A DNA stretch of 12,856 nucleotides, from NCBI GenBank assembly GCA_002435715.1, contig DISD01000020.1, forward strand, positions 19,056-31,911, given 5' to 3'. The notes below the pieces were generated by a model. That model saw only the letters and a program-made list of their open reading frames with translations. It was not told the origin of the DNA and did no database searches. A program made the translations under genes and the position numbers. Source of the DNA: Rhodospirillaceae bacterium UBA6219 (GTDB taxonomy: Bacteria; Pseudomonadota; Alphaproteobacteria; Rhodospirillales; Magnetospirillaceae). Of the stretch, positions 1 through 7,801 are shown piece by piece (the stretch's first letter is position 1; each line of letters starts with the position of its first letter).

Positions 1-494
1 CCGTTGGTGATCCACATCTTGGTGCCGTTCAGGATGTAGCGGTCGCCCTTTTTCTCGGCCTTCAGCTTCATGGACACCACGTCGGAACCGGCATTGGGTT
101 CGGACATGGCGAGCGCGCCGATGTGTTCGCCGGAAATCAGCTTGGGCAGGTATTTGCGCTTTTGTTCTTCGTTGCCGTTGCGGCGGATCTGGTTGACGCA
201 CAGATTGGAGTGCGCCCCATAGGACAGACCGACGGACGCCGAAGCGCGGCTGATTTCCTCCATGGCGATGACATGTTCCAGGTAGGACATGCCGGCGCCG
301 CCGTATTCTTCCTCGACGGTGATGCCGAGCAGGCCCATGTCGCCCATCTTGCGCCACAGGTGATTGGGAAACTCGTTGCTGTGGTCGATTTCGGCGGCCA
401 GCGGCGCGATTTCGGCCTGCGCGAAGGCTTCCACCTGATCGCGCAGCATTTCGGCGGTTTCACCCAGGTCGAAATTCATGGTGGCGGTGAACAT
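1..494 (-). CDS. ivd: Isovaleryl-CoA dehydrogenase, N-terminal part (gene runs off the left edge)
   Basis: FAD-dependent acyl-CoA dehydrogenase predicted to oxidise isovaleryl-CoA to 3-methylcrotonyl-CoA in leucine breakdown, passing electrons to ETF. The first 164 codons are visible, of about 390 usual for the family. Residues 1-60 are the helical N-terminal domain. The stretch LSYGAHSNLCVNQ (residues 90-102) is typical of isovaleryl-CoA dehydrogenases rather than other acyl-CoA dehydrogenases. AMSEPNAGSD (129-138) is the family signature beside the flavin, and the visible part ends at KMWITN. The ATG at 494 is chosen because GGGAG lies six bases upstream; a second in-frame ATG at 479 has no such site. 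The next upstream gene is the TRAP binding protein, 94 bp away, and a promoter with a palindrome lies in that gap. Methylcrotonyl-CoA carboxylase genes would be expected off the left edge, but this cannot be seen. The gene is also called liuA. Confidence 0.93.
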   Translation of the reverse strand, partial: MFTATMNFDLGETAEMLRDQVEAFAQAEIAPLAAEIDHSNEFPNHLWRKMGDMGLLGITVEEEYGGAGMSYLEHVIAMEEISRASASVGLSYGAHSNLCVNQIRRNGNEEQKRKYLPKLISGEHIGALAMSEPNAGSDVVSMKLKAEKKGDRYILNGTKMWITN

Positions 495-519
495 GGACGG
501 CTCCCGTTGGTCTTTGTCT

Positions 520-539
520 AAAAACGAACATACGTTTTT
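520..539 (-). promoter_or_regulatory. Palindromic operator candidate over the -10 box of the isovaleryl-CoA dehydrogenase promoter
   Basis: Read on the plus strand, AAAAACG (520-526) and CGTTTTT (533-539) are perfect inverted arms around the six bases AACATA. On the minus strand those six bases read TATGTT, a good -10 hexamer. A -35-like TTGCGT lies at 549-554 with a 16-base spacer. A dimeric repressor bound here would cover the -10 box. The TetR protein encoded at 3781-4410 is the obvious candidate, because its own leader repeats part of this site; that link is inference. The start codon lies 25 bases downstream of the palindrome. Confidence 0.55.
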
Positions 540-588
540 TTAATCGCGACGCAAGCAGCTTTTGCGTCACCAGCGGCAACCATATCAA

Positions 589-1599
589 TTAATGGGGCAA
601 TGACGATAAAAAGCGGTCCATCCACGGCTGGTCGTCGCCCAGGGCGTCGATGATCGCGTCTTGCACCGGGGGCTGCATGACGTCGCGGAACGCCCGGCGT
701 GCCGAAGCGTTCAAGGTGATCACCCGCATGCGCTTGGTCAGCCCCAGCAGCCCCTGTTCGGACCCGTCCAGACGTTCGGCCATCTGGCGCCCGGCGTCCA
801 GGGCGCGTTGGGCGGCGCGGTGGACCAAGGCCCGGTCTTCTGGGGACAGGGCGTTCAGGCTGGCACTGTTGAATACCCAGATATAGGGCGAATACAGCAC
901 GTTCAGCACGGTGGCGTTCTTTTGGACGTTGTCGAAGCCGCTGGCCATGATGACCGAAGGCGGGCTGAACTGACCGTCCAAGGCCCCGGTGGACAGCATG
1001 GCCAGGACGTCACGCGACGAGACGTCGACGGGCCGCGCCTTGACCGCCTCGATCATGGCGTTCAAAGGCGCGAAACCGGGAATGGCCCGCAGCTTCATCC
1101 CCCACATGTCGTCGGGGGTCTCGACCTGACGATCCAGGTTGGTCAGGACATGGAAGCCGCCGGGATCGGCGAAGCCCATCAGGGTCAGTTTGGTTCGCGC
1201 CTTGAAGTCCAAGGCCATGGCGATCCCGAACGGACCATCCAAGGTGGCATGGGCGTCGGCGATGGTGTCAAAGGCGAAGGGCAATTGGGTGACCATCAAG
1301 GGCGGGTACAGCGAGGTGACGCCCCCCACGGTGACCAGGGCCGATTGAATGATCCCCTTTTCCGTCAGGACGGTCATGTCGCGGTTGCCGCCCAGAATGC
1401 CGTCGGGAAAGATTTCCACCTGCAACCGGCCGTCGCTTTCGGTGTCGAGGATCTTGCGGAATTCCTCGGCCACCGCCGCCACCGTATCACCGGTCGGATC
1501 CTGCGGCTGGGCGTGGGCCAGAAAGATCTGGGTTTTTTGGGCCCAAGCCGGATGGAGGCTCAGCAGGAACAGACCCAGGATCGCAAGCATTCTGGTCAT
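589..1599 (-). CDS. TRAP transporter solute-binding protein, DctP family
   Basis: Periplasmic binding protein of the tripartite ATP-independent transporter type, 336 residues, a normal length. Residues 1-20 form a signal peptide ending in AWA before Gln21. The family fold is recognisable from AHAQPQDPTGD (28-38) through GILGGNRDM (67-75) to MKLRAIPG (168-175). Arg171 in the last motif matches the conserved arginine that usually grips a carboxylate of the ligand. The substrate is probably an organic acid but cannot be named. No TRAP membrane subunit (DctQ or DctM) is seen in the window. The gene starts 12 bp after the stop of the adenylate cyclase on the same strand, so the two are probably co-transcribed. 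It may therefore present ligand to the cyclase's sensor rather than, or as well as, feed a distant permease. The family call is firm; the role is inference. Confidence 0.9.
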   Translation of the reverse strand: MTRMLAILGLFLLSLHPAWAQKTQIFLAHAQPQDPTGDTVAAVAEEFRKILDTESDGRLQVEIFPDGILGGNRDMTVLTEKGIIQSALVTVGGVTSLYPPLMVTQLPFAFDTIADAHATLDGPFGIAMALDFKARTKLTLMGFADPGGFHVLTNLDRQVETPDDMWGMKLRAIPGFAPLNAMIEAVKARPVDVSSRDVLAMLSTGALDGQFSPPSVIMASGFDNVQKNATVLNVLYSPYIWVFNSASLNALSPEDRALVHRAAQRALDAGRQMAERLDGSEQGLLGLTKRMRVITLNASARRAFRDVMQPPVQDAIIDALGDDQPWMDRFLSSLPH

Positions 1600-1611
1600 C
1601 AGCCGGTCCGC

Positions 1612-3708
1612 CTATTTCTGGTCGAAACGCAACACGCCGTCCCAGGTGCCATCCCGGTCGGCGGTCAGGGTGTTCACATAAAGCGCCACCGCCTTGTCGC
1701 CGGGATGGCGAGCGGCATATTCCAGGAACGCCCGTAAGGCATCTTGCCAGCGGGATTCCGCCACGGCGTCGACGGCTTGGGTCCACAACTGGGAATCCGT
1801 CGTCCGCGGCAGGTCTTCGCCCAGCAATTCATAGACATCCATGGGCAGGCTGGTGCCCACCGTCAGCACCCGTCCCATGGGACGCAAGCTGAAGCGCCCG
1901 GCCACGGCGCGGGCCACATCCCCGGTGACCAGAAGCTGGGTGCCCAATTGTTTGTTCAGGCTTTCCACCCGGGACGCCAGGTTCACCATGGCGCCCAAGG
2001 CGGTGTATTGCATGCGGTCGCTGGCCCCGACATTGCCGACCACGGCGGTTCCGGTATGCAGACCCATGCGGGTGATCAGGCTGACGCCATCCGAAGCGGC
2101 CAGCCGCGCCGCGTCGCGACAGGCCAGCATGGCGCGACAGGCATTGGCCACATGGTCGTCATCGTCCAAGGGGGCGTTCCACAACGCCATCACCGCGTCG
2201 CCGATATATTTGTCGATGGTTCCCTGGTGGGCGTGGATGGCACTGGACAGAATGTCGAAATAATCCGACAGCCAGTGCAGCACCTGTTCCGGCGGCATGG
2301 ATTCGGTGGCGGCGGTGAAGCCCTGCAAGTCGGTGAACATCACGGTCAGCGGTCGGCGTTCGCCGCCCACCTTGGTGCCGATTCCGGACTGGATGATGGA
2401 ATGGACCAGGCTTTTGGGGACATAGGTGCCGAAGCTGGCCAGACCGGTTTTCATGGACGAGATGGCGCTGGCCAGCGAATCGATTTCCAGAACCGGCGAG
2501 ATCACCTTGACCGGTTTGCCCAGGTCAAGGCGGCGGATGCTTTCGGTTTCGTCGATCAAATCCTCGATGGGGCGCACCAACAATCGCGACGCCCACAAGA
2601 TCGCCACCGTCGCCACCAGCAAGAACAGGCCGCCGGCCAGCAGGATCAGCTTGCTGGCTTCTTTGACCGGGCCGGTGAAGTCGTCTTCCGCCACCACCAC
2701 GCCGATGGTCCAGGTCGAGCCGAAGCGGTTGGCGAAGGGGGTGAAGCGGGCGATCCACGGCGAATCGGCGTCTGCTGGCTGGAACGTCACCAGATAACGT
2801 TTTTGAACGCGCCATTGTTCCACTGCGGCGGCGACCACCGGGTCCTTGGCGGCGGCGCCGTCGGGAACCTGCACCGTCCCTTCCGGGGTCAGGGTCAGAA
2901 TGGAATCGATGTCGGGATGGCCGATCAACCGCCCCTGGGAATCCAAGATGAACACCTTGCCGGATTTTCCCACCTTTTGTTCGCGCAGGAAGGCCGACAG
3001 CGCCGACAGGGTCATGTCGGCGGCGAACACCGCCAGCCTGGCGCCGTCGGCGGTGGTCAGGCGCCGCGAAACGGTCAGGCCGGCCTGATGGGTGCTGGAA
3101 AACTGATAGACGTCGGAAAGCGTGATGCCGTCTTGGCGCAGCGTGCCCCGGTACCAGGGGCGTTCCCGTGGGTCATAGCTGGTCGGCGCCCGTTCGATGC
3201 CGACAACCTTGCCCCATTTGGCCAGGTACAAAATGGTTTCCCGCCATTGCCCGGACGCGCCTTCCACCAGGCGCATCACCCATTTGGCGCCCTGGGGCGG
3301 GGTGCCGCCCAAGGGGCTGGTGAAGGGATCGGTTGCGGTCGGGCGCAGGATCTGGAAAAAGGCGCCGTCTTCGTGCAGGCCGTAATAAAGGCTCAGCACA
3401 CCGGGTAATTGCTGCAATTGTTCCATCATCGGGCGCAGCAATTCGGGGCGGCGCAATTCGCCTTGCTGGCTTTTGCCAAAGGCCACCGCCATGTCCACCG
3501 CCTGGGCCATGCCGTCCAGCACGGCGCCGACCTTGGAATTGACCAGCCGGGCCGACAATTCCATGGATTGTTCGGCGGTTTGCCGGGTCAGATTGGCGTT
3601 ACGGCTGTAGATGAAGCCGATCATCGCTACCGACAGCGGCACCACGATCAACAAGAAGATAACGGTGATGCCGACGCGCAGACGGACCCGGATGCGATCC
3701 ATATCCAT
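1612..3708 (-). CDS. Membrane class III adenylate cyclase with periplasmic Cache sensor and HAMP
   Basis: Predicted to make cAMP from ATP in response to a periplasmic signal. The 698 residues run: membrane helix 12-33; a large periplasmic double-Cache region about 45-340, with the hallmark YDPRERPWY at 178-186; second helix about 352-374; HAMP about 375-428; cyclase domain about 450-630; and a C-terminal tail ending in TWDGVLRFDQK, as seen on many proteobacterial cyclases of this class. Catalytic residues look complete: metal-binding Asp460 (FTDLQGFT) and Asp504 (KYIGDAVMA), ATP-specifying Lys500 and Thr569 (QYTALG), and transition-state Asn576 and Arg580 (VNLASR). These residues favour ATP over GTP. 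A second ATG at 3702 has better-placed GGGGA and may be the true start (696 aa). The TetR gene stops 72 bp upstream and the TRAP binding protein follows 12 bp downstream. Confidence 0.92.
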   Translation of the reverse strand: MDMDRIRVRLRVGITVIFLLIVVPLSVAMIGFIYSRNANLTRQTAEQSMELSARLVNSKVGAVLDGMAQAVDMAVAFGKSQQGELRRPELLRPMMEQLQQLPGVLSLYYGLHEDGAFFQILRPTATDPFTSPLGGTPPQGAKWVMRLVEGASGQWRETILYLAKWGKVVGIERAPTSYDPRERPWYRGTLRQDGITLSDVYQFSSTHQAGLTVSRRLTTADGARLAVFAADMTLSALSAFLREQKVGKSGKVFILDSQGRLIGHPDIDSILTLTPEGTVQVPDGAAAKDPVVAAAVEQWRVQKRYLVTFQPADADSPWIARFTPFANRFGSTWTIGVVVAEDDFTGPVKEASKLILLAGGLFLLVATVAILWASRLLVRPIEDLIDETESIRRLDLGKPVKVISPVLEIDSLASAISSMKTGLASFGTYVPKSLVHSIIQSGIGTKVGGERRPLTVMFTDLQGFTAATESMPPEQVLHWLSDYFDILSSAIHAHQGTIDKYIGDAVMALWNAPLDDDDHVANACRAMLACRDAARLAASDGVSLITRMGLHTGTAVVGNVGASDRMQYTALGAMVNLASRVESLNKQLGTQLLVTGDVARAVAGRFSLRPMGRVLTVGTSLPMDVYELLGEDLPRTTDSQLWTQAVDAVAESRWQDALRAFLEYAARHPGDKAVALYVNTLTADRDGTWDGVLRFDQK

Positions 3709-3780
3709 TTCCCCGGAAAGGTTACTAGGGAGAATGGACTGAATCTAAAGTATGTAAAGTGAAAACCTTATGTATAGGGG

Positions 3781-4410
3781 CTATCGCAAACGAAAGTTTG
3801 CGGCCAGTTGGTCGTCGGGAACCAGGCCCCGCAACACCATGTCGCAATAGACCTGGGCCACGTCTTCGCGCGACAAGCGGCCCGACGGGCGGAACCAGGT
3901 ACAGACGCCGGTCAGCATGGCCAGGATGCCATAGGCCGCCACGGCGATGTCGGGGATCTGGAACAAGCCCTGGTCGCGGCCGTCCTGCAAGATGGTCATC
4001 AGGTGCTTTTCATACTGGCGGCGCAGGCCGACGATGTCCTCGTAATGGTTGGGGTCCAGGCTGCGCAGTTCCGACGCGCCGATGAACACCTCGCGCTTCC
4101 TCAGGATGTGGTAGGTGACGTGGAAGGCGATGAAGGCCTTCAGCCGTTCCACCGGTCCCTGATCCGCCACTTTGGCCTCGGCCTTGGCCAATTCAGCGAA
4201 AAGGTCGTCCATGTGGGTCTTGATCAGGTCGTAAAGCAGGTCCTGTTTGGTGCTGATGTGGTTGTAAAGCGATCCCACCTGCACGCCCACTTCGGCCGCC
4301 AATTGGCGCAGGGTCATCGCTTCGTATCCATGTTCGTGGATCAGTTTCAGGCCGGCCTTGCGGATGGCTTCCATGGTCTTGGGGCCGTGCGACCCGACGG
4401 TACGTGCCAT
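3781..4410 (-). CDS. TetR/AcrR family transcriptional regulator
   Basis: DNA-binding repressor-type protein of 209 residues, a usual TetR length. The helix-turn-helix spans about 33-59, with TLRQLAAEVGVQVGSLYNH followed by the typical TKQDLLYDL. The C-terminal ligand domain contains VCTWFRPSGRLS (169-180), a pattern seen in TetR proteins that sit next to acyl-CoA metabolism genes. PsrA, LiuQ and FadP are known TetR regulators of fatty-acid or branched-chain degradation in proteobacteria; no orthology to any of them is claimed. Its leader shares the nine-base word TGTTCGTTT and a TTGCGTCGC stretch with the leader of the isovaleryl-CoA dehydrogenase, suggesting autoregulation and control of that gene. 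The effector would plausibly be an acyl-CoA. It is the first gene of a same-strand series and is divergent from the GGDEF gene (163 bp gap). Its ribosome binding site is weak. Confidence 0.9.
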   Translation of the reverse strand: MARTVGSHGPKTMEAIRKAGLKLIHEHGYEAMTLRQLAAEVGVQVGSLYNHISTKQDLLYDLIKTHMDDLFAELAKAEAKVADQGPVERLKAFIAFHVTYHILRKREVFIGASELRSLDPNHYEDIVGLRRQYEKHLMTILQDGRDQGLFQIPDIAVAAYGILAMLTGVCTWFRPSGRLSREDVAQVYCDMVLRGLVPDDQLAANFRLR

Positions 4411-4428
4411 AAGCGATGATTTCCAAAG

Positions 4429-4474
4429 AAACGAACAAGCCCTCGTATATCCGCCCTTGTCCGTTGCGACGCAA
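4429..4474 (-). promoter_or_regulatory. Probable promoter and operator half-site of the TetR gene
   Basis: On the minus strand there is a TTGCGT -35-like hexamer (plus positions 4469-4474), an AT-rich -10 candidate near 4444-4451 (GATATA at a 17-base spacer, TATACG at 19), and the word TGTTCGTTT (4429-4437), 18 bases before the start codon. TTGCGTCGC and TGTTCGTTT both recur, in the same order and orientation, in front of the isovaleryl-CoA dehydrogenase. TTGCGTCGCAA is itself an 11-base palindrome at 4464-4474. The -10 box is weak, so the promoter assignment is tentative. Confidence 0.35.
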
Positions 4475-4520
4475 GGGGCTTCATCGCTTGTGCGTATAAA
4501 AACGAGACAAAATGACTCTG

Positions 4521-4549
4521 TTGACCCGTAAAAAGGGTAGGGATAGGGT
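4521..4549 (+). promoter_or_regulatory. Possible promoter of the GGDEF gene
   Basis: TTGACC (4521-4526), a 17-base spacer and TAGGGT (4544-4549) resemble a sigma-70 promoter. The -35 box is good. The -10 box matches only at its three most conserved positions. It lies 24 bases before the start codon, leaving a very short leader. Confidence 0.3.
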
Positions 4550-4573
4550 GCCTATGACTTTTGGGGTTATGGG

Positions 4574-5734
4574 ATGCACGACCAGCTGTTCGTACCCGAT
4601 CTGCGGACCATCTTGGTGATGACGATCTTCGTCTTCGCCACCCAGGGCTTTTTTCTGTGGCAGTTGTACCGCATCAAGCGTCGACCGGCCTTTGCTTTGC
4701 TGGCTTGGGGCTGCGGGGCTTTTTCGCTGGGTTTCTTGGGCTATTTCCTGCGTCCGTTGCTGGGCATGACCCTGTTCACCGTCAGCGTCGCCAACCTGCT
4801 GATCCTGGCCTATCCGGTGTTCCTGTTGGCCACCTTGATGCAGTGCCACGGCATCAAACGGCCGATCCGCGCCCTTTATTGGGGCTTGCCGGGATTGCTG
4901 GCCCTGGGTTTGGTGACGCTGACCCATATGCAGGACGGCTTGATGGTGGTCCTGGTCGCTTCGGCCATCAACGGCGCCTATTACCTGTTCATCGCCGCCT
5001 ATGCGGTTCGAAATCTGCCGCTGGGGGAACTCAGCCTGCGCATGACCTTGGTTTCCAACCTGGCCTTGGCCGTCACCTTGTTTGGCCGCGCCGGGGTGGC
5101 CTGGGTGATGATGCACAACTTGGCTCCGGCCCAGGCGGCGCCTTTGGCCGTATGGCTGTCCTACACGCTGCTGATCGCGCTGTTTTGCCTGTCGGCGCAG
5201 ATTTACGGCCTGCCCTTGCAGGAATTCACCCGTTCTGAACAAACGCTGCGCCATTTGGCGTCGGTGGACCCGCTGACCGAGGTGCAGAACCGCCGGGCCT
5301 TCTTTGAACAAGCCAACGCCATCCAAGGGCCGGTTTCGGTTTTGATGCTGGATATCGACCGCTTCAAGACCATCAACGACCGTTTCGGCCACGCCACCGG
5401 TGACCGGGCGATCGTCGTTTTCGCCCAATTGCTGCGCGACGCGTTGCGTCACGACGACCTGCTGGGGCGCATGGGCGGCGAGGAATTCGCCATCGTTCTG
5501 CCCGGTGTGGCGCGTGATCGGGCGACGGAAGTGGCCGAACGGATCCGAAGCGCCTGCGAGGCGGAAACCGTTCTTTCCGACAATGGGTTCCGGGTGCGGC
5601 TGACGGTCAGCATCGGTGTCGCCGAAGGCGACGGCCACCAGATCGACGCCTTGTTGAAACAGGCCGATCTGGCGCTTTATCAGGCCAAGGAAAACGGCCG
5701 CAACCAGGTGGCCTGGGCCGGTCAGGAAGCCTGA
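4574..5734 (+). CDS. Membrane diguanylate cyclase (GGDEF domain)
   Basis: Predicted to make cyclic di-GMP from two GTP at the inner membrane. The 386 residues begin with about seven hydrophobic helices between residues 10 and 212, with no recognisable periplasmic sensor domain, so the signal is unknown. The GGDEF domain covers about 225-380. The active-site loop is GGEEF (301-305), metal-binding Asp260 lies in DIDRFKTIND, and GHATGD (272-277) is the usual substrate-side motif. An inhibitory RxxD site is present as R292-H-D-D295, exactly five residues before GGEEF, so product feedback is likely. There is no EAL domain. The start has GGGG upstream at reasonable distance. The gene is divergent from the TetR gene, and the YgiQ-family gene follows after 51 bp with no clear terminator, so they may share a transcript. 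Confidence 0.93.
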   Translation: MHDQLFVPDLRTILVMTIFVFATQGFFLWQLYRIKRRPAFALLAWGCGAFSLGFLGYFLRPLLGMTLFTVSVANLLILAYPVFLLATLMQCHGIKRPIRALYWGLPGLLALGLVTLTHMQDGLMVVLVASAINGAYYLFIAAYAVRNLPLGELSLRMTLVSNLALAVTLFGRAGVAWVMMHNLAPAQAAPLAVWLSYTLLIALFCLSAQIYGLPLQEFTRSEQTLRHLASVDPLTEVQNRRAFFEQANAIQGPVSVLMLDIDRFKTINDRFGHATGDRAIVVFAQLLRDALRHDDLLGRMGGEEFAIVLPGVARDRATEVAERIRSACEAETVLSDNGFRVRLTVSIGVAEGDGHQIDALLKQADLALYQAKENGRNQVAWAGQEA

Positions 5735-5785
5735 ATTTCCTTTGCCCCCTCGTCAGCGGGCCCGGCAAGGATTATGTAAGGGGCC

Positions 5786-7801
5786 ATGACCGCCATGCCC
5801 CAGACCCTTTCCACCCCGGCCAAGGCCGCTTGCGTCCCCTTTTTGCCCATGTCGCGCGCCGAGATGGATGCCTTGGGGTGGGATCAATGTGACGTCATCG
5901 TGGTATCCGGCGACGCCTATGTGGACCATGCCAGTTTCGGCGCCGCCATCATCGGCCGGCTGCTGGAAGCCCAAGGCTGGCGCGTCGGTATCATCGCCCA
6001 GCCCGACTGGAATTCCGCCGAGCCGTTCAAAGTGCTGGGAAGACCGCGCCTGTTCTGGGGGGTGACCGCCGGCAACATGGATTCCATGGTCAACCGCTAT
6101 ACCTCCGACCGGCGCATCCGGTCCGACGACGCCTATACGCCGGGCGGCGAGGGTGGCAAGCGGCCCGACCGTGCCGCCTTGGTCTATGCCCAGCGCTGCC
6201 GCGAGGCCTTCAAGGATGTGCCCGTGGTCCTGGGTGGCATCGAGGCCAGTCTGCGCCGCATCGCCCATTACGATTACTGGTCCGACAAGGTGCGCCGATC
6301 GCTGCTGTTGGATGCCAAGGCCGACATCCTGGTCTATGGCAATGCCGAGCGCGCCATCGTCGAAATCGCCGCCCGTGCCGACAAGGGCGAGGCGATCAAG
6401 GCCATGAAGGACATTCGCGGCACCGCCACCATCCGCGACGCGGTGCCCGAGGGCTGGACCGTCGCCGATTGGTCGGACATGGACGATACCCCGCGCGTGC
6501 CCAAGGGCGAACAGGTGGCGGTGCGGCTGCCGTCCTATGAATCGGTGGCCGCCGACCCGCCGCTTTACGCCCATGCGTCGCGGGCTTTGCATCTGGAAAG
6601 CAACGCGTCCAACGCCCATGCCTTGGTGCAGCGTCACGGCGACAAGGAAGTGTGGATCAACCCGCCACCCATTCCGCTAAGCATGATGGAAATGGACGCG
6701 GTCTATGACCTGCCTTATGCCCGCGCCCCCCATCCCAGCTATGGCGAATGCAAGCTGCCGGCTTGGGAGATGATCCGCTTTTCCGTCAACATCATGCGCG
6801 GCTGTTTCGGCGGCTGTTCGTTCTGTTCCATCACCGAACACGAAGGAAGGGTCATCCAAAGCCGCTCGGAACCGTCCATCCTGCGCGAGATCGAAGCCAT
6901 CCGCGACAAGACCAAGGGCTTCACCGGTACCATTTCCGATCTGGGCGGCCCCACCGCCAACATGTACCGGCTGGCCTGCAAGGACGACGACATCCAGGCG
7001 GTGTGCCGACGGCTGTCCTGCGTCTATCCCGATATCTGCAAGAATCTGGATACCGACCATTCGTCGCTGATCCAGCTGTACCGCAAGGCGCGGGCCATCA
7101 AGGGCGTGAAGAAGATCAATATCGGGTCGGGTCTGCGCTATGACCTGGCGGTGAAAAGCCCGGAATACGTCAAGGAGCTGGTCACCCACCATGTGGGCGG
7201 CTATCTGAAGATTGCCCCCGAACATACCGAAAGCGGCCCGCTGTCCAAGATGATGAAGCCGGGCATGGGGGCTTATGAAAAATTCAAGCAGATGTTCGAA
7301 AAAGCCGCCCAGGCGGCGGGCAAGAAGTACTACCTGATTCCCTATTTCATCGCCGCCCATCCCGGCACCAGCGACGAAGACATGATGAACTTGGCTTTGT
7401 GGCTGAAGCGGAACGGCTTCAAGGCCGATCAGGTGCAAACCTTCCTGCCGTCGCCCATGTCATTGGCAACCGCCATGTACCATTCCGGCAAGAACCCGCT
7501 GGCCCCGGTGCGGCGCAATGGCACCGAGGACGTGGTTTCCGCCAAGGGCCTGAAGCAGCGCCGCCTGCACAAGGCGTTCTTACGCTATCACGACCCGGAA
7601 AACTGGCCGATCCTGCGTGAAGCGTTAAAGCGCATGGGCCGCGCCGATCTGATCGGTCCCGGCCAGCACCAGTTGATCCCCGGCGGTTACGGCCCAGCGC
7701 CGACATCCGGGGCAGGGAAGGGAGCAACCAGCTTCCGGACCCAACACACACGGGCCGAGTTCAATCGCAAAGGCTCTCCAAACCGTCGATCCCGCCCTTG
7801 A
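5786..7801 (+). CDS. ygiQ: YgiQ family radical SAM protein (UPF0313)
   Basis: Radical S-adenosylmethionine enzyme of the YgiQ family; I know of no established reaction for it. The protein has 671 residues, somewhat shorter than E. coli YgiQ. The N-terminal region (about 35-210) looks like a B12-binding-type Rossmann domain, with CDVIVVSGDAYVDH and VVLGGIEASLRRI. The radical SAM core starts near 330; its 4Fe-4S cluster cysteines are Cys340, Cys344 and Cys347 in CFGGCSFC. The C-terminal YgiQ-specific part includes QVQTFLPSPMSLATAMY, and a basic tail ends the protein. The start is supported by TAAGGGG just upstream; an ATG three codons later is possible. The last 41 bases overlap the 3' end of the convergent acetyltransferase gene. 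The diguanylate cyclase lies 51 bp upstream. Confidence 0.93.
   Translation: MTAMPQTLSTPAKAACVPFLPMSRAEMDALGWDQCDVIVVSGDAYVDHASFGAAIIGRLLEAQGWRVGIIAQPDWNSAEPFKVLGRPRLFWGVTAGNMDSMVNRYTSDRRIRSDDAYTPGGEGGKRPDRAALVYAQRCREAFKDVPVVLGGIEASLRRIAHYDYWSDKVRRSLLLDAKADILVYGNAERAIVEIAARADKGEAIKAMKDIRGTATIRDAVPEGWTVADWSDMDDTPRVPKGEQVAVRLPSYESVAADPPLYAHASRALHLESNASNAHALVQRHGDKEVWINPPPIPLSMMEMDAVYDLPYARAPHPSYGECKLPAWEMIRFSVNIMRGCFGGCSFCSITEHEGRVIQSRSEPSILREIEAIRDKTKGFTGTISDLGGPTANMYRLACKDDDIQAVCRRLSCVYPDICKNLDTDHSSLIQLYRKARAIKGVKKINIGSGLRYDLAVKSPEYVKELVTHHVGGYLKIAPEHTESGPLSKMMKPGMGAYEKFKQMFEKAAQAAGKKYYLIPYFIAAHPGTSDEDMMNLALWLKRNGFKADQVQTFLPSPMSLATAMYHSGKNPLAPVRRNGTEDVVSAKGLKQRRLHKAFLRYHDPENWPILREALKRMGRADLIGPGQHQLIPGGYGPAPTSGAGKGATSFRTQHTRAEFNRKGSPNRRSRP

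Noticed and set aside
548..568. Hairpin GACGCAA / TTGCGTC between the TRAP binding protein and the dehydrogenase, considered as a terminator
   Set aside because: In the direction of minus-strand transcription it is followed by an A-run, not a T-run, so it is not a rho-independent terminator. It overlaps the proposed -35 box instead.
661..1737. Open frame of 358 codons on the plus strand
   Set aside because: Antisense to the TRAP binding protein and the cyclase 3' end, with shadow-type composition and no family resemblance.
1744..3408. Long open frame (554 codons) on the plus strand
   Set aside because: It is antisense to the adenylate cyclase, rich in Gly, His, Gln and Arg with no recognisable domain, as expected for a shadow frame in GC-rich DNA.
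4481..5638. Open frame of 385 codons on the minus strand
   Set aside because: Antisense to the diguanylate cyclase; Gln/His/Arg-rich composition typical of reverse-strand shadows.
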